Of a DNA stretch of 64,000 nt, positions 35,621 to 46,270 are shown piece by piece. Position 1 is the first letter of the stretch; each line of letters starts with the position of its first letter. The translations under genes and the position numbers were made by a program. Below the pieces are notes generated by a model that ran no database searches, was not told where the DNA came from, and was given only the letters and a program-made list of their open reading frames with translations. Source of the stretch: Symsagittifera roscoffensis (lineage: Eukaryota > Xenacoelomorpha > Acoela > Convolutidae); assembly GCF_963678635.1 (NCBI RefSeq), contig NC_087065.1, forward strand, positions 21,393,480-21,457,479, read 5' to 3'.

Positions 35621-35856
35621 CGACATTTCGTAACAGGTGACAATTCGTAACAAGCGACAATTTGTTATGGTAGATTAAGCTGGGAACACTGATTCTCGCG
35701 CAGTATTCCTCTGTTTTCGGATGTAAGCGCAGACGAGCGAAGCGGAGCTGCGCCTACATTTTACTTGTCAATGCTTTGTTAAGAGTTGTCTTGTTACAAA
35801 CTTTACACCTTCAACAAATTGTCGCCTGTTACGAAATATCGCCTTGCCCCCTTAAG
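35621..35856. mobile_element. MITE family 3, copy 2 (17-bp subterminal iterons)
   Basis: Left end has 17-bp units GCGACATTTCGTAACAG, GTGACAATTCGTAACAA and GCGACAATTTGTTATGG. Right end has the inverse AATTGTCGCCTGTTACGAAA followed by TATCGCC. Body motif GTAAGCGCAGACGAGCGAAG parallels the GCAAGCGCAGCGGATTGAAG of copy 1. Confidence 0.6.
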
Positions 35857-36394
35857 CATTACGAGGTCAAACTGCGCACTGGATGGGCGCACATTTTTGT
35901 GTTTGTGTGTTCCTGGATTCCAGGGACAAGTCTTTAAACATGTTAAAGTTTTGTCGGAACGATCAAAAAAATGATAGAACAAAAGAGGAACAAAAGGTGC
36001 GTCCTCTTTGCGGAATCGGCTTACACTTCCCAAAAAGCACAGTTTGGCTATGTAACGAGTGACTGTAGATTTTCCTCCACAAGCATGCGTTAATTTTGAA
36101 AAAAAATCTGTATAAAAGATGCATTTCATACAAACGTGAAAATATAATAAATTTTTACAATTTCATGCGGGATTGCATTTGTATGCAGTTGATTACGCAA
36201 ATTAATGTTTCATTTTCTAAAGAAAAACTATGCTTAGACAGGCTGGATAGCGTATCATCGCAGAAGCCACAATTCAGTTTTCTTTAGTGATGCGGTTAAT
36301 TATGAACGAATCTAGGCTATACTCAAAGTTAGCTTATAAAATATTCATGTTTTCTCCCCCCCCCCCAAATCGATAAGTGGATGTGTGTAGGGGA

Positions 36395-36640
36395 CGTGTG
36401 AATGTTCCGACTGTCCATAAATTGGTCTCGAATAGTTTTTGGTTAGGTAGATGGAATTTAAAAAGATAGTGTAGTGCGGGATAGTTCTCAATGCCCTCTT
36501 ATAGTCACACGTCAGTGGTGAGCGCACTTCTTCTGGGAGCTCGCAGATTCATGGAGCGAGCCCCCACGTTAAAAGTTTTTGAGAATTGGTCGGAAAAAAA
36601 AACACCCCGAGAATATACGATCCATATTTTCTCGAAAGTC
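36395..36640. repeat. Interspersed repeat family 5, partial copy 3
   Basis: Shares GAATGTTCCGACTGTCC, TCGAATAGTTT, TAGTGCGGGATA and ACCCCGAGAA with the other copies. It is preceded by a C11 run at about 36356. Confidence 0.4.
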
Positions 36641-37810
36641 GAAAAAATCAACGGTTAACCATTTCACCTTGTCGTAAAATGATGAAATTTTGCATGCTGA
36701 AAAAACTAACAGTTCTGAAAACATTTATTCAGCATACCTTACTTCGTAACCTTAAGCATTCTGCCATAATAACACGTAAGACAATTTAAAAATTAGAAAT
36801 TTTGAAATATGGGGGTTGGGGAGTGGAAAAGAGCCCAAGTGCGTTCAGCCACGCTAACTTTTTGAGTTTTTTTCAGTGCTACTAATTGTATGTAAAACTC
36901 ATTACTCAACTTGATTTCATGTTTTGAGGGGGTTGTCTACCCGTAAGATGTGGAACCTCTGATTAACAGTGGTGATTTCAAACTTATATTTCTTTTCGCA
37001 GCAATTGAGTTCATCGATTGAAGAACGGTATATTGACAAACACGAAGAGAAAAAAATGAAAGTTCTAAAGATGTTTCCTTTCACGCGACCCACAATTCAT
37101 GCTTTCAAGTGGCAAACGCTTTTATTCGGACAGTTTTTGTTTTGCAAAAAATGAACCACAACTGTTTTCAAGAGAGCGCATAACACGGGCATAAAGGAAG
37201 GCAACAACAAAAAAAATCACTTGAGCATGAACCTATGCAGCTTGATCTATCCAAAAACTGGGAGAAACATTTTTGAGTTACACTCATTTATACAAAACCT
37301 GGAAAACCAGTACAGCATGCAAAAAACTTCGAGTTGACATCTAAGTGAAACTTTTCGTTCCATTGCTGGCCAAAAACCGTTCCGATTTTTTGAAAGCAAA
37401 ACTCCGTTCTAAAAAGCAAAGCCCTACGAGAACAATGGAATGAGAAATAAGAAGGATGACATTTAAAATAAAAACGGTCGCTCAGTCATTGAACTCTCAA
37501 CTTCTCGTTTGATCATAATGTCGACAAGCTAATCCAGAAAACAATGAGTGTTCAAAAAGTTATCTGAACGCTTCTAAAAATTTTTACTCCAGTGAAACGA
37601 GTTGAATTAAGTATTTATCTTTTTAGATACGATACAAAAATTCCAAATTTAACAAAACTAAAAAACTTCAAGGCAAAACTACCAATTTCTTGACTCAACT
37701 TAGTCCACCTTTCGGGTTTACAAAGCAGTATAAGTAGTCGACCAAAGTAAAGGTTTTCAGGTATTATCGACGCTGATTTGGGGATTATACCTTGAAAACC
37801 CATTGCAACC
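36641..37810. other. Gene-free DNA
   Basis: A strong splice-acceptor-like TTCTTTTCGCAG before 37002 opens a short frame (QLSSSIEERYIDKHEEKKMK), but no donor or partner exon could be matched, so I do not call a gene. Confidence 0.35.
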
Positions 37811-38272
37811 AGGGGCGGATGTAGGGGGGCGGAGAGGGGGGCAGCGAACGCTTCCCCCCTCAGGGATTCGACCCCCTGTCGACACAAAGGGTACCCCCAT
37901 TGAATTATTATGAGATATCCAATTTTAGCCGACGAACCCGAAAATTTTTCTAAAGGCGCCTTTGGCGCCAATATATACTTATTTTAAGGGGGAGCGCGCG
38001 CCGAAAAAACGCGATTTTTTGGTTAAATTTTTCCATAAAGTGGCCTAAAGACGTTTTTAAAGTGGCCTAAAAACGTCTTTATGGCCTGTTTTTTTCCAAA
38101 TTTTGCCTGCGGCGCAGAATATTTTGCCAAAACAGGGACTTTTTAGTGCTCAGGAGAGCTCGGAAAACCAATTTGGTGGACTTAAAAAAAGTAGACAAAA
38201 CTTCGCGAAAATTTTTAAATTTTTTGAAAATCCGCCCCCCCCCCTCTCGAGAAAATCCTAGATCCGTCCATT
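37811..38272. mobile_element. MITE family 1, copy B (complete, with target duplication)
   Basis: 462 bp starting AGGGGCGGATGTAGG and ending CCTAGATCCGTCCATT, which are inverted repeats. It is flanked by ATTGCAACC on both sides (37802-37810 and 38273-38281), a 9-bp (or 8-bp) target duplication as made by Mutator- or hAT-type transposases. It contains the family core GGGGAGCGCGCGCCGAAAAA and a C-rich right end. No protein is encoded. Confidence 0.75.
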
Positions 38273-38281
38273 ATTGCAACC

Positions 38282-40555
38282 ATATTTGTTGTCAGGTATC
38301 TTACACCAGAGTTATCTTTCACTCAACGCGCTTTTGACAGAGTTTGATGTTTTTTGATAACATTTGAATCTTTTTGCAAACTTTTTACAAAATTTTAGGT
38401 TTACCTACGGCCGACTACAGCTTATCAACCAGAGCAATATTTTTTTCGATACTTTACATGCTTACAACATATCTTGTAACATTATGATCAGTTTATAACT
38501 CAAGCATCTGAGACGTGCTTTTGGCTGCAGCCAAGGTAGAGTAAATATTCTTGCAAGCACACTGATAGGCCTTCACTAGCACTAGGAATTAGTTTTTCTA
38601 CTAAATATTTTCATTGTACTTATTTCAAGCCTAAATTCGACATAACTTGCTGTGAGGCTGGCCTCCCAACTTTAAGTCTACCAGACTTTTAAAGATAAAT
38701 GTTCATGTTCTTTGAATATAATTACCGCTCTATTTTTTATACTTAATGCAGTCGTTTCTTAGGTGCTCGACAAAAATTTATGTATACCAACCTGGAAACA
38801 GCAAAAAAAAGTAAAAAGTATTTGTTTACATCAATTATTCTTGTCTGTAAATATGAAAAGTAGCAAAAAGCGAAGGAAGTATAAGTCATACAGCGCGTAA
38901 AACTGAAACTAAACCTAGTTTTAATTTTTTAGTTCAAATTACTACTCAAGCTAAAAGGGAAATTTTAGGGGCATTTACTCAAAGTTATTTATCAGAAAGG
39001 AAAAACAAAGACTCAAAGGGGGCATAAAGTATGTTTTGAAGCAGTCAATTTTTTTACTACAGAACATAAGATCGCTTACAAAAAACTTTCATGAATTTTA
39101 AGCTTTCGTTCGTTGAGCAATTAAATCCAAAGCCAAAAACGATATGTTCAAAAAAAAAGAAGACGCAGAGAATGTACATATGTCAAAGAAAATGAGTAAC
39201 CTTCGCCCAGACATTAAACAGTGACGGAGCGTAGAAAAAGTACCTTTTGACGAATGGTTGACGTCAGTTACCTTAACCCTACTCTTTTTTAACCGTCTTG
39301 ACCTAGCCAGTTGTTTTTCTGGTCTGTTAAGGGCCAAGTACCTTGTTACCAATTGTAGGCAATCAGCCAAACGAAATTCGATCAGCTTTCGTTTACATGC
39401 AAAAATAACCACATAGCTGGATCTCGGATTCCCAGACAACGTGATTACTATTTAAAAAAATGTCTATAAAACCACAATTAGATATGCTTTTACGAACAGT
39501 TATATACTAAATACATTAGAGATGGATTAAATCTTTCCTCGACTCTAAATGCTCATGCTCTGAAATATTAAATTAATATTGGAGTAAAGTAAGTGCGTTC
39601 AGGGCGTTACAGCAGCTAAAATATGATTCAAGTTTTCTAACAGTCTCTCGGCACCGGGCCTCTTCCGGAGATAACGTCGTTGACTCTCTGATTTCGTTGC
39701 ACGGGAGGGTTCGGATCCGTCCTGAATGCCCCACTGGATCTTCCGCTTCCACAATCTTCTTCTGTTGACAAGCACCTTGTTTTATTCTCGTGTTACAACA
39801 AGAGGCTCCGTTTATCTTCTATTTCTTTCTCTCTTTTATCGACTTTTCTCCGTCTTGTAATCGGCTGTTCTGTTTTTTTTTTGTTTTTTTTTTGGTCAAA
39901 ATGGTCGTTTGGTCTCAGAAATTTTGGAGTCTAAATCAAAATTTTGAAAACCCAAAATTCTAGAACATTCTCAGCCTCCTTTTCACTGCAACTGCGTTAA
40001 TAACGCCTCTAAGGTTGTTCTCGGCGTGCGTCGGAAGTTTCGACTGTGCCATCCGGGGGATTGGCACTATGTCAGTTTTGAGGTCAAAGCCAAAAGCGAT
40101 ATGTATAATCAAGAGCAATTGTCAGAGCCGAAAGCGATATGTTTTACAGCAACTTGGTTGAAGGAAAGTCAATTAATTAATCTATTTCAAAAACTTATGT
40201 AACAACCTTTAGTTGAATGAGCAAAAAAGAAACAGTGGTGACGGCGAAAGTAAATATTTCAGAGAAACATTAAGTACAAGACACTCAAAAATTTATATGA
40301 TAACAAACTCCAATTTCTTATGATTCGAATTCTGACAAAAACTTTGCAAAAATCACACTTTTTGTGTGTACACAAATCACGAAACGCAAACAAAAGACAA
40401 GTTTCCTAAATATTTAAATAGTCTTTTGATTGACCCCAAACAAAACTTGTAGTATGTGTTGATTTGTACACAAACACATTGATCAAAATCAAGAGAAAAA
40501 GTGGACTGCAAAAATACACAAAGAAGGTAAAAAAAAACATATACTATTTCAGACC
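38282..40555. other. No gene called; GC-richer block at 39640-40080
   Basis: Most of this is AT-rich and stop-laden. A GC-richer block (CTCTCGGCACCGGGCCTCTT, then TCGGCGTGCGTCGGAAGTTT) could be a decayed 5' part of the LINE that follows at about 40560, but I cannot align it to any ORF1. Confidence 0.3.
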
Positions 40556-40559
40556 AATT

Positions 40560-41990
40560 TTTTATCATCAATTTTTTGAAGAGCTCATCTCTAACAGGGG
40601 TAAGGACAGTTTTGGACAAAGTTAATGCGTTTAATCAAAATCAAATCAGGTTTAGATCAAAATGTGGCACTATCGATAATTTTGTTACCCTGATTGCGGA
40701 AATTAGGTTTCTCTGGAAAGATCATCCCATGTTAACCCAAAGTATACTCATGGAGCTAAAACGTTAATTGTCAGTCACTTGGTTTTATGGGGCATTATTT
40801 CAATTTAATGAAAACGTAATCAGCAAACAGAAAACAAAATGTATAAATCTCGAGAAAAAATCAAAACTTGAAGGAATAAATTTTGGTGTCCCTCAGGGAT
40901 CTCCTCTCGGGCCCACTTCTATTCATCTTTCAAATGAATGACAGAAAAAAAGCAATAGTACTCAACAAGGTAGTAACATATTAGTATATGCTGATGACTA
41001 CTGTCACAACAACCCTGTTATCAAAAAGTTCGAAAGCAGATAATCAAAAAATCTAAAACGCAAATAATGTTTGGTTAGCAAGCAAAAAACTAACACTTAA
41101 CACACAAAAACTAAGCTTATGGTTTTTGATATAAATAAACTGTTAAACTCTCTTAAGATACAACAATAAATGGACAGACATTAGAAGAACTCAAAATTTC
41201 AATTATCTTGGAATAGTTATAGATGAAATATAACACATCGAAAACCACAGAAGTTAATTAGAGATAAAAGAAGAGCTTAAAACTTTATGCAAAACAAAAC
41301 GGAGTGAATACCAATCCAAAATTTTACAAAAAAGGAATTGCAGAAGAAGCAACAAAAATTTTCTAACTAAGAGAAAAATAACGAGAGCTGTAGCAATACA
41401 CGCAAAATTTGCATCAAAGCACTCGGTTGCTGCTATAACTAGTGTCCTCCTCAACTCTTTGCTTTTTTGTTCCCTAAACTTACAGAAATAATTAAAAGTT
41501 TTCATAACAAGTAACTAAACAACTTCAACCATCAATTTTTAGATAATTATATTCAAGCTAATAGTGACCTGATAATTAAGCTGTTTTGTAGTTAAACTAT
41601 ATTCAATCTGAACTTACGTCCTTCATTAACTTTCGACAACATTTTTCAAAGAAGTTTTTGATTCTGGTCATTTTGATTCTGCTAACGATAAGACTTATCC
41701 CCTTTCATCTTTTGCGAGCACGTTTTTATTTCCCCTATCTACAAGGCTTTAATTCTCGCTCTGAGACGCCTGAAAACAGGATTAATCTAGTTTATGGCGC
41801 TTTTTCAAGACATGTTTTTGTAAAAGAATTTTTCTTTTGTAATCCGTTCTTGTAATGATTTCACTCCTGAACAAATTTTTTATGATTTTTTTCTAGAAAA
41901 AGTTAATAGGAAATTTAGACATCAAAAGTGCTAAAATTAATTTTTAATTGCTTTTCGATTTGCAAGAAAAGTTTTTAAATATTTAATTTT
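40560..41990 (+). pseudogene. Decayed non-LTR retrotransposon RT
   Basis: Plus-strand frames in order: QNQIRFRSKCGTIDNFVTLI and EIRFLWKDHPMLTQSILMEL (40640-40765), INFGVPQGSPLGP (about 40877-40914), then NILVYADDYCHNN with the catalytic YADD (about 40977-41010). Next come SKKLTLNTQK and a GIVIDE motif near 41210. This is the order of RT palm motifs in jockey/CR1-type LINEs. Stops and frameshifts are frequent. It is unrelated to the LINE at 27-30 kb and more degraded. Confidence 0.7.
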
Positions 41991-43054
41991 TTATCAATTC
42001 AAGTATCTTTATCATTTTGGAATTTTGTTGCTACTTGTACAGCAACCGGTATTCGTTGTTTGATTTTGTTTTGGACTTGGTCAGAGTCAGCTGAGTGCTA
42101 CGTACGTTCAAACTGTGGTTGTGTTAATGCCATTGACGATAAGATTTAATATTATGTTTATTTTTGACAATTGAAAATTGCCAGGAGAGACTGGATGCAG
42201 CTTTGAAGACAGTTGGGCAATTAGCACAATAAACTTCTGAAAACTTAAGAAATCTGCTGTTTAAGAATGGTCAAAAAATGTACCGACTGATTATTCATGA
42301 TGGGATTTTCGACTGGTTATGCCAGATAGCGCAATTGTCGTGAGCCGGTGCGGTTTTGAGGCTATAGCGCTCGTAAATGCTTAGTCGTATGCCCTTCTTG
42401 TTGTAATAGGCTGCAATGCTTACAGATTTTGAAAAAGAGGCACGCCTTGACAAAAAAAACGTGAAATATGAAGGGAAAGTTTTAAAAAATGCCACAACGC
42501 ACTCTTTATCTTGAGAATTTTTCGAGAAAAATAGTGTTTTTTTTTGTATTATGAAACTGTCGAAGAAAAATATGATAATAATAATGTGAGAAAATTTTGT
42601 GGATCCGCGCCAAAGAATTTCACCAGATCCAAACACGTTGATGATGTTTCAAAATACTCATTCATTTGCAATTCACGCATGTTTGCTAGACAAATTGACA
42701 AAAGATTTCAGCTTGTTTTGCAAACCCTCTGCAATGCATGCCACCTAGTTCTATTCTCCTAGCGATATTTGCCACCTTGTTTATTCCAACATTTCGCTCT
42801 GCTTACATTATCAACAAATACCAAACCCACCAAACTGAACTAATTTTTCATTTCTCTTCATACGCTTAAAGCAATCGGGGTAACCTAGACACTCTTGTAC
42901 CATTGCTTGATTCAGCCAGCGGAAATAATAATTCAGGCTCCAAGTTCCACCTTCCCAGAGTTTACTTCCTACGTGACTTGCCTTTGAATAGTGTTTTCCT
43001 TTCTCTCGGATCTGTTTCTATCACTGAAGTACAAGTGTGGGTATTTGAATAGCA
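41991..43054. other. Presumed promoter and 5' UTR side of the 70-residue protein gene
   Basis: AT-rich with no supported exon. The last 150 bases are less AT-rich and contain pyrimidine tracts (TTTCCTTTCTCTCGG near 43000), so a 5' UTR intron is possible. Confidence 0.3.
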
Positions 43055-43172
43055 ATGGGTAACGTGATCTGGACAGTGATCTGGTTCATCCTCCTCCTCA
43101 TCCTCTTCTGGCCCCTCGCCTTCTTCCTCTGCTTCTTCTACGTCATCTGTCTCCCATTCTCAGCATGCATAG
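43055..43172 (+). CDS. Exon 1 of the 70-residue membrane protein
   Basis: The ATG is in a good context (GCAATGG). It contributes 39 codons plus one base, ending ...FSACI before the donor GTCAGT at 43173. Confidence 0.75.
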
Positions 43173-45687
43173 GTCAGTCAGGTCCTGTTTCTTCTGTAGT
43201 TCTCTCCTTTCTTAAGGGGCATGGTTTTAGGGTAGGGGTTATAACCTCTACTACTATATCATGCACCATAACAAAACACAGAACCATTCGAACCCCTCGT
43301 GTTACAAGAGCTATCGTCGGATTTTTGTTCCAGTTGTTAAGAAAATGGTGGAAAATGTGTGCTCCGTGTTGGTGCTGTTAGACAATATTCGACTATGTAA
43401 TGATTTAGTTTTGACGGAAATTTTTAATACCATCTAAATGGAATATCTTGAGTTCAAATTTTAAAAAAAAGATATAATTGAAAAAATATTTCTATAATCT
43501 TCAAATTCTTTGAACCTCAATTGAAAAAAAAATATTTCTATAATCTTCAAATTCTTTGAACCTCAAACCTCCAAAAACTTTATCATAGTTTTTTTGTTAG
43601 ATAAAAGTAAAAAAAAATTGCATAAACTGGATCAAAGAGCAACTTTTTTAATCCACTGGGAAACCTGACATTTTATTTCTTTCAATTTGTCTGAAGCTGC
43701 TTTTAGTTCACTTTCGAAACTAAAAACACTATTTTTTGCGCTATTTCAAATTTTGTATTTGGATACCGTGATTTCCTTTCTTTAGAAAAGATTTACACAT
43801 AGACGAAGATTTGCTTAGCACACACTAACACACTAGCCAGAACACGACAAAAAGCATCTCAATAAATAAAGTGCAATAAGAAAAAGTAGAAATAAGCCTC
43901 GAATTAGTAAAACTTTGGCTACACCTGGGCTTCGAACCTACTGCGACCTAAAAATTGAATGGTTAGTGCAAGAGTGGCACTGAGTGGTTAGTGCGAATCT
44001 CGCGCACTAACCACTTAGCCACGGACGCTTAATTGATACCTAACACTAGCCAAAAAAAAAGCAGAGAACAGATGCTAGGCAATTTACATTGCTACAGTGA
44101 AATTTCCATATGCACTTTTGCTTGCAAGTTAGGGTAGAAAAAAGGAAATTCGCACAAATACACTAGCTGCTCATTAGTGTAATAATTGAAATTCAAAAAC
44201 AAACCGCAAACAAATCAAATTTAATTGTGCACAATTATTAAGACTTTTTTTCAGAAACAAAAAATTATTTCGACACACATAGTGTCTTCTCTAAATGACA
44301 CTTTAAAACATAGCCAACTGACAGCTGTGAAAGAAAGATGAAAGCAAGGAAAGAGAATCAAGGTTACTGGTTTTCTGAAAAAATTAAACTTCCGCAACTT
44401 AAAGAAAAAATATATGCTCTTAAACCTCTTTGAATTTCACGAACATTTTATGAACCTTCTTTGATAACTTCAACCCAATTTGAGAAAACTGGATCGATAG
44501 GTGAAAAACTTAGAAGTCGATCTTGTTTTTCGTGACTTTGTTATTTCTGCTGTTCATGATGAAGTTTGCCTTCCTTTTACCAAAGGAAAGGGAGTAAACT
44601 GAAAAAATCAAATGTCAAACTCCATAAAATCAAAATTGAGCGAGAACAAGCACAAAAAAATCAAGAACTATATAAGAGTACTTACTACGTTCATTACTCT
44701 TAAAAACTGGGGTAAAAAATCTTCTAGTAATAAGGAAAACAAAATTGCGCTTGAGTATACAACACGCAGATTCGACGCAACCAATCTTTTGCATAGGCGT
44801 CCTCTGCGACTTGTACCACTTTCAATGACGAAACTCAGTAACTCTCCTTGAAATTTGTCTAACAGCAAACTAAATCATGATTTCAATTATCAAAACGCTA
44901 TCACATGTTTTTCTGATAAGTAATTAAAACACACAGGGGCGGATCTAGGGTTTTCTCGAAGTGGGGGGGGGGGGGGGATTTTCAAAAAATTATCGAACAT
45001 TTTGTCGACCTTTTTTTAGGTCAACCAAATTGATTTTCCCAGCTCTCCCTAAGCACGGTTTAGTCCCTGTTTTGGCCAAATTTTCTGCGCCGCAGAAAAA
45101 TAGTCCAAAAAAGGCGTTTTTGAGAACTTTTTGAAAAATGTTGACCAAAAAATCGCTGAAAAAAATCGTTGACCAAAAAATGTTGACCAGAGTCGGTCGC
45201 TTAGGAAAATTCTAGTCAGTCGGCCAAAAATGGATTGCTTAAAAAGTACCAAAGGGGGGACGAAAAATAAAAAAATGTCTCGTTTTTGAATTTTAATATT
45301 GCCTGGCTGTGGAATTTCAAGGTACAAAAAAGTTTTAATGTCTAAGAGAGTTAAATGTTTTTTAGGCATTTAAAGGCAATCTAATTAACTCTGAAAAACA
45401 TACCCAGACTTTTCTCTAACTTCGAATAGTAATTCCCCATGTGCTGAATCTAGTGGTTCAAAAAATCTGACATGTACTCAAAAATCTGACAAAATTTGAC
45501 CTTTTCAGACAAGTCTGAAAAATCTGCCAGAGAGACCACACTGTACTAACGCATGACTACAACATGTGTATGATTACAACATTGTGTTTAAGGCGGTTGT
45601 GCGGACATATCCAACTTCCTCCACAAGGGCATTCTATTGTGTCAGAAGGCCACAGTTGCTATGGTACAGGGCAAGTCAGCATTGTAA
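43055..45687 (+). CDS. Two-exon gene for a 70-residue membrane protein
   Basis: Exon 1 (43055-43172) and exon 2 (45593-45687) join in frame: the split Gly codon is G plus GC. The donor is TAG|GTCAGT and the acceptor TTTAAG|GC; the 213 spliced bases give 70 codons plus TAA. The protein starts MGNVIWTVIWFILLLILFWP, has one or two membrane-embedded segments covering residues 5-38, and a short amphipathic Cys-containing tail (CADISNFLHKGILLCQKATV). I recall short MGN-starting metazoan proteins with a comparable layout (hydrophobic first half, LxPF, then a Leu/Cys helix), but have no name for them. The 2.4-kb intron holds an SINE-like tRNA relic and a MITE. The gene converges on the MATCAP-like gene. 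Confidence 0.75.
43476..43566. repeat. 46-bp tandem duplication in the intron
   Basis: AATATTTCTATAATCTTCAA and the following ATTCTTTGAACCTCAA occur twice, 46 bases apart (TCTATAATCT at 43491 and 43537). The copies are almost identical, so the event is recent. Confidence 0.7.
43926..44027 (-). mobile_element. tRNA-like SINE relic with perfect A and B boxes
   Basis: Minus strand: TGGCTAAGTGG (44021-44011) matches the Pol III A box and GGTTCGAAGCC (43938-43928) matches the B box. The 5' end GCGTCCG is acceptor-like, but the sequence after the B box does not pair with it. The A-to-B spacing is about 70 bases because the D-arm sequence is duplicated in inverted orientation, giving a hairpin with arms AGTGGTTAGTGCG and CGCACTAACCACT. 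It lies in the intron of the 70-residue gene, antisense to it. Confidence 0.6.
44936..45255. mobile_element. MITE family 1, copy C (reverse orientation, truncated)
   Basis: Begins GGGGCGGATCTAGGGTTTTC, followed by a G run, then GGTCAACCAAATTGATTTTC and CCCTGTTTTGGCCAAATTTT, the inverse complement of copies A and B. The far end is lost after about 45255. It lies inside the intron of the 70-residue gene. Confidence 0.6.
45593..45687 (+). CDS. Exon 2 of the 70-residue membrane protein
   Basis: Starts after the acceptor TTTAAG at 45592, contributes two bases of the split Gly codon and 30 further codons, and ends ...QGKSAL before TAA at 45685-45687. Confidence 0.75.
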
Positions 45688-46108
45688 TTCATGCTGCATG
45701 TGAGCACCTTCAAGTTTGAAAGATGGCAGCTGATCTTTGACTGGATCCCTGACTTATATTATAGTCACGTATAATTTATTCTTTGAAAATTTAATGTAAA
45801 TTACATACTGCAGTTTATCTTCGGTGTTTGTTACTTTTTTATCTAGCATGAATGATACCTTTTGCTTTTGATAGACTGACATAATTAACTTTTTTAAACT
45901 TCAAAATATATTTATCTCCAAATAAATTACAAATCAAACAAAAATTTCATAAAAGTTTTCATTTAACTTATATATTAATGGTGAAATATCTGGGAAATTC
46001 TGACGCGATTTGATAATCATCGGCGCGGCTGATAGAATCGCAAGCCCATCCCCTTTAAAATTGAATGACGGGAAGTTCATTTCTATGGATTCACACAAAA
46101 ATGATCTT
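45688..46108. other. Shared 3' region of two convergent genes
   Basis: Only 421 bases separate the stop codons of the plus-strand 70-residue gene and the minus-strand MATCAP-like gene. AATAAA occurs on the plus strand at 45921-45926 and on the minus strand at 45780-45775, so the two 3' UTRs may overlap. Confidence 0.45.
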
Positions 46109-46270
46109 TTACATATCATATCGAGTTCGTTCTTTCTCGTGGGCGGAGTTTGGATCTGCTTCTTTGATGAGTTGGAAGTCAGAGTCTTTCAGTCCGTTTT
46201 TGAGCATTACGTACTCCAGTCTTTTCATGTACTCTTCCTTGTCGTGCATGAATGAGGGCACAATGAACAC
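46109..46270 (-). CDS. MATCAP: MATCAP-like, terminal coding exon
   Basis: Acceptor TTGAG|GTG, phase 0, 53 codons plus TAA. It begins VFIVPSFMHDKEEYMKRLEY, which corresponds to the C-terminal helical end of the family. Confidence 0.8.
   Translation of the reverse strand: MFIVPSFMHDKEEYMKRLEYVMLKNGLKDSDFQLIKEADPNSAHEKERTRYDM

Noticed and set aside
36969-37154. Possible exon after TTCTTTTCGCAG
   Set aside because: Good acceptor, but no donor, partner exon or recognisable protein was found.
37855-37880. tRNA T-arm-like GGGATTCGACCCC in MITE family 1
   Set aside because: There is no A box or cloverleaf around it; the elements have terminal inverted repeats and a target duplication, so they are treated as MITEs.
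39098-39439. 113-codon minus-strand frame ending at a possible donor
   Set aside because: Composition is mixed, but no acceptor-linked partner or family could be recognised.
43173-43381. Continuation of the MGN membrane protein without splicing
   Set aside because: Past the GTCAGT donor the frame loses coding character, while a distant exon joins in frame with a matching split codon.
43926-44027. Functional tRNA gene
   Set aside because: A and B boxes are perfect, but the acceptor strands do not pair and the D arm is duplicated in inverted orientation.
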